A stretch of DNA of 64,000 nt. Source: CAZYFH01 sp965249175. Its GTDB lineage: Bacteria > Acidobacteriota > Vicinamibacteria > Vicinamibacterales > UBA8438. Under the pieces are notes generated by a model. That model searched no databases, was not told the origin of the DNA, and was given only the letters and a program-made list of their open reading frames with translations. Below, in pieces: positions 1-8,624 of the stretch; the stretch's first letter is position 1, and each line of letters opens with the position of its first letter. The position numbers and the translations under genes were made by a program. The stretch covers positions 558,001-622,000 of the forward strand of contig OZ252227.1 of assembly GCA_965249175.1 (NCBI GenBank). The letters are read 5' to 3'.

Positions 1-1488
1 GACGACCCCCGAAACCCAGCCACGATTGCGGACAACGTCGGTGACAACGTCGGCGATGTCGCCGGCATGGGCGCGGATCTGTTCGAGTCCTACGTCGGGA
101 GCATCATCTCGTCGATCGCCCTCGCCTGGCTGCTCGGCGCACCCGCGGCCCTTGCGCTGTGGGGGGTCGAAGAGGCGGCGTTCGGAGCGCTCCAGTCCAA
201 CCTCGTGCTCTTCCCGCTCCTGCTCGCCGGGGTCGGCATCGTCGCGTCGATCCTGGGCACGTTCGTCGTCAAGACCGATGACGAACGCAAGATCGGGACG
301 GCTCTCGAGCGAGGCCTGTTGACGGCGTCGCTGCTCGTGTTCATCGGCGCCGGTGTGCTCGTCGCGCTGCTCGAGATCCCGCTCGCGGTGCTGTGGTGCG
401 TGGTGTTCGGGGTCGTGGCGGGCGTCACGATCGGCCGATTGACGGAGTACTACACCGGGAAGGACAAGCCACCGGCACACCGGATCGCGCAGCAATCGGA
501 GACCGGTCCCGCGACCAACATCATTGCGGGGCTGGGTGTCGGCATGATGTCCTGCGCCCTCCCGATTGTCGTCATCTGCATCGCCATTTTCGCGAGCTAT
601 TCGTTCGCCGAGCTCTACGGCATCGCGATCGCCGCCGTCGGCATGCTGTCGACGCTCGGCATCAGTCTCGGCGTCGATGCATACGGACCGGTCGCCGATA
701 ACGCGGGCGGCATCGCCGAAATGAGCAAGTGCGAGCCGTTCGTCCGGGAGCGGACCGACGCGCTCGATGCGGTCGGCAACACGACGGCGGCGATGGGCAA
801 AGGGTTCGCAATCGGGTCGGCGGCGCTGACGGCGTTGGCGCTCTTCAGCACGTTTCGAGCGAAGGCTGGCGAGGCCGTCGCCGAGGCGGGCGGCGAGGGT
901 GCGTTCGACCCGAGTTATCTCAGCCTGGCGCTCGACAACCCCAACGTGCTGATCGGCATGCTGCTCGGCGGCATGTTGCCGTTCCTTTTTTCCGCATTGA
1001 CGATGAACGCCGTGGGCCGGTCCGCGAACGCCATGATCGAGGAGGTCCGCCGCCAGTTCAAGGAAATCACCGGATTGATGGAAGGCAAAGCCGAGCCCGA
1101 TTCGGCGCGGTGCGTCGAGATTTCGACGAAATCGGCGATCCGCGAGATGATCGTGCCCGGGCTCATTGCCGTGTCGGCGCCGGTGCTCACCGGGTTCCTG
1201 CTCGGTGTCTCCGGGCTCGGAGGCCTTCTCGCGGGCGCGCTGGTCACTGGTGTGCTGATGGCGCTGATGATGGCCAACGCTGGTGGGGTCTGGGACAACG
1301 CCAAGAAATACATCGAAGAAGGGCACCACGGCGGCAAGGGTTCGGAGCCACACAAGGCGGCGGTTATCGGCGATACGGTCGGGGACCCCTTCAAGGACAC
1401 CTCGGGACCCAGCCTCAACATCCTGATCAAGCTGATGACGATCGTCGCCGTCATCTTTGCGCCGCTCGTCGTGTCCTGGATGAGCTGA
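1..1488 (+). CDS. hppA: Membrane-bound K+-dependent pyrophosphatase, C-terminal part (5' end outside window)
   Basis: This integral membrane enzyme couples pyrophosphate hydrolysis to cation pumping. The reading frame is open from the first base, and the first residues are the DDPRNPATIADNVGDNVGDV-type substrate-site motif, so about 495 residues of a protein usually near 700-800 aa are present. Many hydrophobic helices follow, and the C-terminal motif DTVGDPFKDTSGPS is intact. The signature GNTTAAMGKGF carries Ala and Gly at the two positions that separate the K+-dependent class from the K+-independent class (Lys/Thr). This predicts a K+-dependent enzyme that pumps Na+ or Na+/H+. The residue that sets ion specificity lies upstream of the window, so the pumped ion cannot be decided here. 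Confidence 0.95.
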   Translation, partial: DDPRNPATIADNVGDNVGDVAGMGADLFESYVGSIISSIALAWLLGAPAALALWGVEEAAFGALQSNLVLFPLLLAGVGIVASILGTFVVKTDDERKIGTALERGLLTASLLVFIGAGVLVALLEIPLAVLWCVVFGVVAGVTIGRLTEYYTGKDKPPAHRIAQQSETGPATNIIAGLGVGMMSCALPIVVICIAIFASYSFAELYGIAIAAVGMLSTLGISLGVDAYGPVADNAGGIAEMSKCEPFVRERTDALDAVGNTTAAMGKGFAIGSAALTALALFSTFRAKAGEAVAEAGGEGAFDPSYLSLALDNPNVLIGMLLGGMLPFLFSALTMNAVGRSANAMIEEVRRQFKEITGLMEGKAEPDSARCVEISTKSAIREMIVPGLIAVSAPVLTGFLLGVSGLGGLLAGALVTGVLMALMMANAGGVWDNAKKYIEEGHHGGKGSEPHKAAVIGDTVGDPFKDTSGPSLNILIKLMTIVAVIFAPLVVSWMS

Positions 1489-1639
1489 CCGCATCAATAA
1501 ATCAGTGATTGACTGACGCTGATGGTGCGGGTAAGATGCCCCGTTTTAGCGCGCAGCCCGGCAGTGAGCGTGGCCGTCCCAGCGGTATCGGAGCCGACGC
1601 GTGAAGCTCGCCGACGTCGCTGATGGAAAGGACCTTTTT

Positions 1640-1680
1640 CGCCCGATCGGTGTCGAATCTAGGGATGAAGCGATCGGGCG
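1640..1680. repeat. 10-bp perfect inverted repeat upstream of the tonB promoter
   Basis: CGCCCGATCG at 1640-1649 is matched by its reverse complement at 1671-1680, with 21 nt between. It ends 10 bp before the -35 hexamer of the tonB promoter. No T-run follows it on the plus strand, so it is not a good intrinsic terminator for the pyrophosphatase gene. It could be an operator or a hairpin; no regulator can be named. Confidence 0.45.
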
Positions 1681-1690
1681 GTTCGGTTCG

Positions 1691-1718
1691 TTGACACCGG
1701 TTTTTGGCCTGCTATAAT
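1691..1718 (+). promoter_or_regulatory. Near-perfect sigma70-type promoter for the tonB-exbB-exbD operon
   Basis: TTGACA at 1691-1696 and TATAAT at 1713-1718 are separated by 16 bp. Both hexamers match consensus exactly. Transcription would start near 1725, leaving a leader of about 44 nt that contains an AGGAGG-like ribosome site before the GTG start at 1769. Confidence 0.85.
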
Positions 1719-1768
1719 CGTCGCTCCTGTGGCGGCGCCCGCGCTTCGCGCAGGCGAGGAGGGGACAC

Positions 1769-2527
1769 GTGGCGGACACGAAGAAGAAAGCGACCGCGAA
1801 GCCGGCACCCGCAAAGAAGGTCGAGCTAACGATGTTCGGCGAGGTGTCGAATCCGTCGATCACGCTCGGCAGCAAGAAGTGGTACACGGTGCCAGTGTCG
1901 ATCGCCGCGCACGTGGCCGTGATCGGCGCGGTCGTGATCGTGCCGCTGATGGCGGTCGACGCGTTGCCGACCCCGAGCTCGATGATGGCGTTCGTTTCGG
2001 CGCCCCCGCCCCCGCCGCCCCCGCCCCCGCCGCCTCCAACGGCCGAGGCGGCACCACCGCCGCCGGTCATCGATGTGAATCCAAACGCCGCGCCGATCGT
2101 CGCGCCGGAGGAAATCGTCGAAGAAACGGGGTTCGACCTTACCGAAGTGCGCGGCGTTGAAGCTGGCGTCGCCGGTGGTATCGTCGGCGGCATCGTCGGC
2201 GGGCTACCGTCAGCGCCGCCGCCGCCGCCGCCGCCGCCGGAGCCGGTTCGTGTCGGCGGCTCAATCACCGCGCCCACGAAAACGCGTGACGTTCCGCCGC
2301 GCTATCCCGAGGTGGCCCGTGCGGCACGCGTGCAGGGCGTCGTCATTCTCGAGGCGGTCATCGGGCCCACGGGGGCCGTGGCTGAAGTCAACGTGCTGCG
2401 CTCGGTGCCGCTGCTCGACGAAGCAGCGGTGACGGCGGTGAAGCAGTGGCAGTACACGCCGACGCTGCTGAACGGCGTACCGGTCCCGGTCATCATGACG
2501 GTGACGGTGAACTTTACGTTGCAATAG
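1769..2527 (+). CDS. tonB: TonB-family energy transducer with two polyproline tracts
   Basis: TonB spans from the inner membrane to outer-membrane receptors and passes on energy from the ExbB/ExbD motor. The 252-aa protein has a basic N-terminus, one membrane helix at about residues 43-64, a run of 12 prolines at 79-90, a Gly-rich stretch at 132-145, a second run of 8 prolines at 150-157, and a C-terminal TonB domain from about 165 (PPRYPEVARAARVQGVV through the end). The GTG start is supported by an AGGAGG-type site a few bases upstream. It heads a four-gene motor operon. No Fur-box-like sequence is obvious at the promoter. The substrate is unknown. Confidence 0.93.
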   Translation: MADTKKKATAKPAPAKKVELTMFGEVSNPSITLGSKKWYTVPVSIAAHVAVIGAVVIVPLMAVDALPTPSSMMAFVSAPPPPPPPPPPPPTAEAAPPPPVIDVNPNAAPIVAPEEIVEETGFDLTEVRGVEAGVAGGIVGGIVGGLPSAPPPPPPPPEPVRVGGSITAPTKTRDVPPRYPEVARAARVQGVVILEAVIGPTGAVAEVNVLRSVPLLDEAAVTAVKQWQYTPTLLNGVPVPVIMTVTVNFTLQ

Positions 2528-2567
2528 ACCGGGAACACGGTTCGGCCGGGTCCTCAAGGAGACACAG

Positions 2568-3242
2568 ATGGATATTGATTATCTCGAGATGTGGGATCAG
2601 ATGAGTCTGCTCGTCAAGTTGCTCATGGGTGTGCTGGCTGTCATGTCGATGTGGTCCGTCGGTGTTTTCTTCGAGCGCCTGTTCACGTTCCTCCAGGCAA
2701 AGAAGCAGTCGATGCTGCTCGCGCCGCAGTTGGCGAAACACCTCAAGGACGGCAAGCTCAAGGACGCGATCGCGGCATCGCAGTCCAAAAGCTACAGATA
2801 CAGCCACGTTGGCAAGGTCATTCTTGCAGGCCTCCAGGAGTACCAGTTCCAGCTGGATACTGGCGTGCAGCTAGAAAAGGACGACGTCGTGGACGCCGTC
2901 CGGCGCTCGATCCAGCGCGCTGCCGCGCTGACGTCCGCCGACCTCAAGAGAGGGATGGGCGCGTTGGCGACCATCGGCTCCACGGCGGTGTTCGTCGGCT
3001 TGCTGGCGACGACGTTCGGCGTCATCAACGCATTCCAGGGCATCGCCGCCACCGGGTCCGGTGGTCTGGGCGCCGTGTCGGGCGGGATTTCGGAGGCGCT
3101 CATGGGCACGGCGTTCGGGCTCGTCGTCGCTATTCCGGCCGTCTGGTTCTACAACTACCTGACGGGGCGCCTCGAGTTCTTCACCGTCGAGATGGACAAC
3201 TCGTCGACGGAGATGGTCGACTACTTCATCAAGAAGTCCTAG
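2568..3242 (+). CDS. exbB: ExbB/TolQ/MotA-family proton channel subunit
   Basis: This is the channel subunit of the inner-membrane motor that energises TonB. The 224-aa protein has a first helix at about residues 14-36, a cytoplasmic loop, and two helices in the C-terminal half (TIGSTAVFVGLLATTFGVINAF and the AFGLVVAIPAVWFYNYL region) that match the MotA/TolQ/ExbB domain. The ATG start has an AAGGAG site 6-7 bp upstream. It lies 40 bp after tonB and 35 bp before exbD, which fits one transcript. Confidence 0.93.
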   Translation: MDIDYLEMWDQMSLLVKLLMGVLAVMSMWSVGVFFERLFTFLQAKKQSMLLAPQLAKHLKDGKLKDAIAASQSKSYRYSHVGKVILAGLQEYQFQLDTGVQLEKDDVVDAVRRSIQRAAALTSADLKRGMGALATIGSTAVFVGLLATTFGVINAFQGIAATGSGGLGAVSGGISEALMGTAFGLVVAIPAVWFYNYLTGRLEFFTVEMDNSSTEMVDYFIKKS

Positions 3243-3277
3243 CTCGCCCACGCACGTGTTGAGGAGGGTTCTTCACC

Positions 3278-3709
3278 ATGGGAATGCAGGTTGGCGCGAA
3301 ATCGGGCGGGCTTAACTCCGAGATCAACATCACGCCGCTCGCCGACGTGATGCTGGTCTTGTTGATCATCGTCATGCTGATCGCGCCGCTGTTGACGGCC
3401 GGTGTGCAGCTGACGCTTCCGGATGCGTCCAACACGAGCGACAAGCCGGACAACGACGACAACACCGTCATCGCCGTGACGGCCGACGGCCGTTACTTCG
3501 TGGACAACATCGCGACAACACAGTCGGAGCTGCTCAACTCCATCAATCGTGCGATGGATCGCAAGTTCGAGCGGATCCTGCTGATCAAGGCCGATGTGAG
3601 TGCTCAGTACTCTGCGGTGATGACCTTGATGGACCAGCTCCAGCGGGCCGGGATCGAGGACATCGGGCTGATTACCGAGCGTGACATCGGTAGCGCGGCG
3701 GGAGGCTGA
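3278..3709 (+). CDS. exbD: ExbD/TolR-family motor protein (first copy)
   Basis: This 143-aa single-pass protein forms the proton path together with ExbB. The N-terminal segment EINITPLADVMLVLLIIVML contains the conserved membrane-buried Asp (about residue 23). The rest is a periplasmic domain with the usual late motif (ERILLIKADVSAQYSAVM...AGIEDIGLITE). It is followed after 2 bp by a second exbD gene. Confidence 0.92.
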   Translation: MGMQVGAKSGGLNSEINITPLADVMLVLLIIVMLIAPLLTAGVQLTLPDASNTSDKPDNDDNTVIAVTADGRYFVDNIATTQSELLNSINRAMDRKFERILLIKADVSAQYSAVMTLMDQLQRAGIEDIGLITERDIGSAAGG

Positions 3710-3711
3710 TC

Positions 3712-4182
3712 ATGGCATCAACTGCACGCAAGCATCACGGCGCCGAAGACGTCATCGAGGCGGAAACGCTACATTCCAACTCGGATATCAACATCACGCC
3801 GTTCATCGACGTCCTGCTGGTGCTGATCGTCATCTTCCTGGCGGCGTTGCCCCTCGGACAGCGCGGGCTCGACATCAACCTGCCACTCGAGACGCAAGGC
3901 TCGCAACAGGCTGCGACGGACAGCACCCAGATCGTCCTCGAGTACACGGCAGATCGGCGAATCTCGGTCAACCAGCAGCCGATGGATCCCGGCACGCTGC
4001 AGTCCGAGTTGCGTTCGATCTTCGAGACCCGCCGAGATAAGACGATGTTCATTGCCGGCGCCGGCTCGTTGACCTACGGGGAGATCATCGACGTGATCGA
4101 CGCCGCGCGTGGTGCTGGTGTCGAGAAGGTCGGGATCGTCACCGAAGGGATGCGTCGCGCCGCCGGAGCCCAGGCACTCTAA
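3712..4182 (+). CDS. exbD: ExbD/TolR-family motor protein (second copy)
   Basis: This 156-aa ExbD paralogue has a longer cytoplasmic N-terminus (about 24 residues) and the membrane segment DINITPFIDVLLVLIVIFLA with the proton-carrying Asp. The stop codon of the first copy is 2 bp before this ATG, so the two are probably translated together. Paired, divergent ExbD proteins are often seen in such operons and may form heterodimers in the motor; that last point is inference. Confidence 0.92.
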   Translation: MASTARKHHGAEDVIEAETLHSNSDINITPFIDVLLVLIVIFLAALPLGQRGLDINLPLETQGSQQAATDSTQIVLEYTADRRISVNQQPMDPGTLQSELRSIFETRRDKTMFIAGAGSLTYGEIIDVIDAARGAGVEKVGIVTEGMRRAAGAQAL

Positions 4183-4204
4183 ACGGTCTGCATTGCTGAT
4201 TCAG

Positions 4205-4240
4205 GGGCCGGGATTCCGTGAGGAGCCCGGCCCTTGTTGT
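4205..4240 (+). terminator. Intrinsic terminator after the tonB-exb operon
   Basis: GGGCCGGG at 4205-4212 pairs perfectly with CCCGGCCC at 4226-4233 (13-nt loop) and is followed by TTGTTGT. It lies 22 bp after the second exbD stop. It sits between converging genes, so it may also stop read-through from the opposite strand. Confidence 0.75.
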
Positions 4241-4366
4241 GTACGCGACCGCACGTAGCCGGGGTGGCTCACTGGACGCCAATGGCCGGTACGCACGAAG
4301 AGCCGGTCGCTCATGCGAGCGGCCGGCCCTGTCGTGTGCGCCGCTTCCTCTTGGGCGGCAGCGGCC

Positions 4367-5344
4367 TTACTGACCGGCCGCGCCGCCTCGCTGCTCGTCC
4401 TGAAGCCGCTGGGCCAGGTCCCGCAACTCGTCGGCCTCGGCGAGCAACGCGTCCTGCTCGTCTACGTCCTCGCTCATGTTCGCCTGCATCCGCAGCAGGA
4501 TGTTCTTGTAGACCAGTGCGTCGATGTAGCGTGCGTTCAGTCCGAGGGCGCGGTCCGCGGCCTCGAGACCGGCCATCACGTACTCGGCCTTCACCTCCTG
4601 GGTGATCCGGAAGTCACGGAACGCTTTCTCCCAGTACTTGGTCGAGATGGTGTAGTAGGCCTCGGGGTTGTCCGGCTCGACGGTCGCGCGCTGCTCGAGT
4701 TGCTCGATGGTCCGGTCGAAGTCGCCAGCCCGGTCGTAGAAGCCCGCGAGCTGCAGGTAGACCGTCGTGTCGTCCGGTCGCAGGTTTCTGACCTCGAGCA
4801 TGACCGCCTCGGCATCCTCGAACAGGCCGGCCTCCTCATAGAGCCGGGCGAGCGCGAAGTAGTTGTCGGGGTCCGCCGGGTCGAGCTGGATCATGTCGCG
4901 CAGGATGGGTTCGGACGAGCCCGGGTCGTTCTTGCGGTCCGCCCCGTACGCCGCGACGAGATACTGCATCGACAGCTTGCGATAGGCCGGGTCGCTACTG
5001 CGCTCGCTCGCCAGCCGGTAGTATTCGACGGCCTCGTCGAGAAAGGCATCGTTCTCAGCTTCGCCGCGCAACGCCGGCTTGTACAGGTTGTCGTAGCTGT
5101 TCGCGATGAAGAAGTAGGCGGTGGTCATCTGCTGCGCCAGATCGCTTTCCGGGTTCGCGGGGATCAGGCTGAGCACCTGCTCGTACGCCTCGATGGCCGC
5201 GTCGTAGTTGGCGCGCTGGTATTCCGTATTGGCGTCCCTGAACGTCCGCATGGCGGTGAGCTCGTCAAAGAATGTGCAGGAGACGAGCGGCATCGTTGCA
5301 ACGGCGATGATGGCCACTCTCGCGAGGCTCGGTCCCGTATTCAT
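4367..5344 (-). CDS. TPR-repeat lipoprotein
   Basis: A signal peptide ends in the lipobox LVS-C (Cys about residue 22), so the 325-aa protein is predicted to be lipid-anchored. The mature part is made of tetratricopeptide-like helical pairs (for example NTEYQRANYDAAIEAYEQVL, PDNYFALARLYEEAGLFEDA and VYLQLAGFYDRAGDFDRTIE). TPR lipoproteins usually act as scaffolds for envelope complexes. The actual partner is unknown. The gene converges on the tonB operon, with the 4205 terminator between them. Confidence 0.85.
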   Translation of the reverse strand: MNTGPSLARVAIIAVATMPLVSCTFFDELTAMRTFRDANTEYQRANYDAAIEAYEQVLSLIPANPESDLAQQMTTAYFFIANSYDNLYKPALRGEAENDAFLDEAVEYYRLASERSSDPAYRKLSMQYLVAAYGADRKNDPGSSEPILRDMIQLDPADPDNYFALARLYEEAGLFEDAEAVMLEVRNLRPDDTTVYLQLAGFYDRAGDFDRTIEQLEQRATVEPDNPEAYYTISTKYWEKAFRDFRITQEVKAEYVMAGLEAADRALGLNARYIDALVYKNILLRMQANMSEDVDEQDALLAEADELRDLAQRLQDEQRGGAAGQ

Positions 5345-5720
5345 GGCGTTCCCCTTTCAGCCGGTCTGTTCGATGTGCCGGTACACCTGGGAGGTATGGG
5401 TGCTGACGCTCGATTGCATGGTGCCCGGGCCCAGCCGGTCGCGTATCAACCCCTGGAAACCGGACCAGTATAGTGAAGCGAAAAAGCGCAAGTCAAGGAT
5501 CAAGATGTCGCCGTATTTCCTTATGTATCAGTCTGTTGTACGTAGTCGCCCGCGCCTGTGTTGAAACGACCGAGCTGGCGTTCGCGGCACCTGAACGTGG
5601 GCGCTGCCGGCAGGCCTTCGGTCGCGATGGCCGCGTTCTTGACCCTCTCCCGGACGGATCCATATGATGGGTCCAGCCGCGGGGCGATCCCCGTATCTTC
5701 TTGCTTAGACACCAGTTTTC
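5345..5720. other. Divergent intergenic region between the TPR lipoprotein and rel
   Basis: No convincing coding sequence is seen in these 376 bases. The right part holds the rel promoter (5639-5668). The middle is relatively AT-rich (near 5470-5530). No clear sigma70 promoter for the leftward lipoprotein gene could be picked out by eye. Confidence 0.5.
5639..5668 (+). promoter_or_regulatory. Sigma70-type promoter for rel
   Basis: TTGACC at 5639-5644 and TATGAT at 5663-5668 are spaced by 18 bp. The start of transcription would be near 5675, about 45 nt before the rel ATG. Each hexamer differs from consensus at one position. Confidence 0.6.
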
Positions 5721-7883
5721 ATGATCAGGTTCGACGATCTCCTGGCCCGGGTTCGGTCCACCGACCCCGAGGCCGACACCGACCTGTTGCATCGCGCATA
5801 CGAGTTTTCCGCCCTGGAGCACGCTGGCCAGACGCGCCAGTCGGGCGAGCAATACATCACCCATCCGCTCGAGGTGGCCGCGCTCGTCGCGGACATGAAG
5901 CTCGACAACGTCGCGATCGCGGCCAGCCTGCTGCACGACGTCGTGGAAGACACGCTCACGACCATCGAGAACGTCCGGGAGCTGTTCGGTCCAGAGGTCG
6001 CACACGTCGTCGAGGGCGTGACCAAAATCAGCACGATCCCGTTCTCGTCGAGCGAGGAACGCCAGGCGGAGAACTTCCGAAAAATGCTGCTGGCGATGGT
6101 CGACGACGTCCGCGTGATTCTCGTCAAGCTCGCCGACCGGCTGCACAACATGCGGACGCTGGATCATCTGAGTGAGGATCAGCAGGTCAAAATCTCACAA
6201 GAGACGCTGGACATCTACGCGCCGATCGCGCACCGACTGGGAATGAGCAAGGTCAAGAACGAGCTCGAGGAGATCGCATTCAGGCATCTCGACCCGAAGA
6301 CGTTCGAGACGTTGCGCGCGTGGGTGGATGAGCGCCGGCGTGCGACGGAGCACACGGTAGCGTTGCTGAAGCGGACGCTCGAGGAGAAGCTACGCGAGTC
6401 ACAGGTCCCGATCGTGGCGTTGGAGGGTCGAATCAAACGGCTCTTCAGTATTCGCCAAAAACTCAGACGCCAGAAAATCGGTCTCGAAGAGGTGTACGAC
6501 TTGATCGCGCTGCGCGTCATTACGCCGTCGGTGCGAGATTGTTACGGGGCGCTCGGCATCATCCACCAGACGTGGGCGCCGGTTCCTGGCCGGTTCAAGG
6601 ACTTCGTCGCGATGCCACGCCCGAACGGCTACCAATCGCTGCACACCTCGGTGGTGAGCGATCGCGGCTTTCCGTTCGAGGTCCAGATTCGCTCGGAGCA
6701 GATGCATCAGGTGGCGGAGGAGGGCATTGCCGCCCACTGGAAGTACAAGGAGGGACGAGTCGGCGCGGAGACCGACGAGCAGTACTTCCAGTGGCTGCGT
6801 CAGTTGCTCGAGTGGCAGAAGGAAGTACCCGACCCACGCGAGTTCATCCACAGCCTGAAGCTCGATCTGTATCCGGAGGAGGTGTATACCTTCACGCCCA
6901 AGGGCGAGGTCAAGGCGCTCCCGCGTGGCGCCACGCCGGTCGATTTCGCATACACCATCCACACGGACGTCGGGCACACCTGCGTCGGCGCGCGGGTGAA
7001 CGGTCGGATGGTGCCGTTGCGGACACGTCTCCAGAGCGGCGATATCGTCGACGTTGTGACTGCGGCCGGTCACACGCCCAGCCGCGACTGGCTCAATTTC
7101 GCCGCGACGTCACGCGCGCGCAACAAGATCAAGCACTTCATCCATGCAGTAGAGAAAGTGCGGGCGGTCGAGCTGGGGCGGAAGCTCCTCGACAAGGAAG
7201 CGCGGCGCTTCGACGTGAAGGCAAAGGCGCTGGTCGATGCCGAAGCCCTGGCCCGGGTCGCGAGCGAGCTCGGACTGTCCAGAGCCGATGACCTCTGCGC
7301 GTCGATCGGTTACGGCAAGATCTCGGCTCGGGATGTGCTCGGCAGACTGGTGCCACGGGAGCAACTGGGCGAGAAGAAGAAGGAAACCGCGATCGCATCG
7401 GTCGTGCGGCGCGTGCTGCGGCCGAACCAAGACACGATCAAGGTGCGTGGCTTCGACGACCTCATGGTGTTTCGCGCCGGGTGCTGCAACCCGATTCGCG
7501 GCGAGCAGATCGTCGGGTACGTCACCCGGGGCAAAGGCGTCTCGGTCCACGCCGCGTCGTGTCCCAATGTCATCAACCTGTTTTACGATCCCGAGCGCCG
7601 GATCGATGTCGTCTGGGACAAGGCCGGCGACGCGTCGTCGTTCACCGTCTGTCTCACCATGCAGGTGGAAGACCGGCGTGGAATGTTGGCCGACGTCACA
7701 TCGCGCATCGCGGATAGGAAGATCAACATACGCAAGGTCGAGGCGACGACCAATGAAGGTCAGCGCGGCCGCATCAGCGTCACCATGGAAATCAACGACC
7801 TCAAGCACCTGCAGCGCGTGATCAAGGTCGTGCGCGCCGTCCCCGGCGTGCTCGACGTCGAGCGTGTCCAGCGCCAGCAGTAG
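5721..7883 (+). CDS. rel: Bifunctional (p)ppGpp synthetase/hydrolase, RelA/SpoT family
   Basis: This enzyme makes and degrades the stringent-response alarmones. The 720-aa protein shows the full architecture. The HD hydrolase domain has His48 and the catalytic LHDVVEDT at 71-78, so hydrolase activity should be retained. The synthetase domain contains GRFKDFVAMPRPNGYQSLHT. A TGS domain follows (YTFTPKGEVKALPRGATPVDF), and a C-terminal ACT domain comes after a CCNPI-type segment. The loop RIKR matches the basic type (RxKD) of bifunctional enzymes, not the acidic type of RelA. No strong ribosome site precedes the ATG; the start is chosen from the alignment of the N-terminus with the family. Confidence 0.96.
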   Translation: MIRFDDLLARVRSTDPEADTDLLHRAYEFSALEHAGQTRQSGEQYITHPLEVAALVADMKLDNVAIAASLLHDVVEDTLTTIENVRELFGPEVAHVVEGVTKISTIPFSSSEERQAENFRKMLLAMVDDVRVILVKLADRLHNMRTLDHLSEDQQVKISQETLDIYAPIAHRLGMSKVKNELEEIAFRHLDPKTFETLRAWVDERRRATEHTVALLKRTLEEKLRESQVPIVALEGRIKRLFSIRQKLRRQKIGLEEVYDLIALRVITPSVRDCYGALGIIHQTWAPVPGRFKDFVAMPRPNGYQSLHTSVVSDRGFPFEVQIRSEQMHQVAEEGIAAHWKYKEGRVGAETDEQYFQWLRQLLEWQKEVPDPREFIHSLKLDLYPEEVYTFTPKGEVKALPRGATPVDFAYTIHTDVGHTCVGARVNGRMVPLRTRLQSGDIVDVVTAAGHTPSRDWLNFAATSRARNKIKHFIHAVEKVRAVELGRKLLDKEARRFDVKAKALVDAEALARVASELGLSRADDLCASIGYGKISARDVLGRLVPREQLGEKKKETAIASVVRRVLRPNQDTIKVRGFDDLMVFRAGCCNPIRGEQIVGYVTRGKGVSVHAASCPNVINLFYDPERRIDVVWDKAGDASSFTVCLTMQVEDRRGMLADVTSRIADRKINIRKVEATTNEGQRGRISVTMEINDLKHLQRVIKVVRAVPGVLDVERVQRQQ

Positions 7884-7924
7884 CGGACGTCCCCCGGACG
7901 CTTCTCGTCTCTGGAGAGTCGGTT

Positions 7925-8308
7925 CTAGTTTGGAAGGGCGGCGACGGCGTCGATTTCGACGCGGGCGTCCTTGGGAAGCTTCGCGACTTGAATCGTCGCG
8001 CGCGCCGGGGCCGGAGCTCCGACATAGGTCGCGTAGACCTCGTTCATCGCCGCGAAGTCGTCCAGATCGACCAGGAAGACGGTCGTCTTCACGACGTCCT
8101 GGAACGAGGCGCCGGCCGCGACGAGGATCTCGACGAGATTACGCATGACGCGATGAGTCTGCACCGCGACGTCGCCGTCCACGAGCACCCCACTCGCCGG
8201 GTCGAGGGCCACCTGGCCCGAGACAAACAGCAGGTGCCCGGTGCGAACGGCTTGGGAGTAGGGACCAATCGCGGCGGGAGCGTTCTCTGTGTGGATGGCT
8301 GTCCGCAT
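7925..8308 (-). CDS. ridA: RidA-family enamine/imine deaminase
   Basis: RidA proteins hydrolyse reactive 2-aminoacrylate and related imines made by PLP enzymes. The 127-aa product from MRTAIHTENAPAAIGPYSQAV has the family pattern: SGQVALDP, QTHRVMRNL, and the signature PARATIQVAKLPKDARVEID with the substrate-binding Arg. A longer in-frame extension (up to 8401) would overlap the rpmB gene and lacks similarity, so the internal ATG at 8308 was chosen. The gene lies just downstream of rpmB on the same strand. Confidence 0.92.
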   Translation of the reverse strand: MRTAIHTENAPAAIGPYSQAVRTGHLLFVSGQVALDPASGVLVDGDVAVQTHRVMRNLVEILVAAGASFQDVVKTTVFLVDLDDFAAMNEVYATYVGAPAPARATIQVAKLPKDARVEIDAVAALPN

Positions 8309-8345
8309 GGTCCGCGGCCGCGACGCCCCGGCAGTCGAGAGGCTG

Positions 8346-8537
8346 CTAGGCTGCTTTTGTGATCTTGTTCGAGCGTATGCAGCGAGTGCAGACGCGCACA
8401 CGCTTGACGCCGCCGTTGATGACGGCCCGAACGGTCTGGATGTTCGCCTCGAATCGGCGCGGAGTCACGTTGTGTGCGTGGCTGACGTTTCGACCGACGA
8501 CCGGGCCCTTCCCACAAATCTCGCAACGCTTCGCCAT
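8346..8537 (-). CDS. rpmB: 50S ribosomal protein L28
   Basis: This 63-aa product starts MAKRCEICGKGPVVGRNVSHAHN and ends VRVCTRCIRSNKITKAA. It therefore keeps two CxxC pairs, the zinc-binding form of L28. The length is normal for the short bacterial type. It is followed after 37 bp by ridA on the same strand. Confidence 0.96.
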   Translation of the reverse strand: MAKRCEICGKGPVVGRNVSHAHNVTPRRFEANIQTVRAVINGGVKRVRVCTRCIRSNKITKAA

Positions 8538-8624
8538 GGCTTCACACTCTCACTCAATCCAAGCCACAGAGTATAGCACCGAGGTCCCTGCTGGGAGGTG
8601 CGCCAGAGCAGGCCTGGAGTCGCC

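Noticed and set aside
1489..1540. Intrinsic terminator after the pyrophosphatase gene
   Set aside because: Only a weak ATCAG/CTGAT stem is present and no T-run follows.
2009..2250. Polyproline tracts of tonB as sequencing artefact
   Set aside because: Codons alternate between CCC, CCG, CCT and CCA in the first tract and the frame stays open into an intact TonB domain, so the tracts look real.
4313..5473. Long plus-strand open frame opposite the TPR lipoprotein
   Set aside because: The minus-strand frame has a lipobox and TPR repeats; the plus-strand product is Arg/Val-rich without domains and is a GC-rich shadow.
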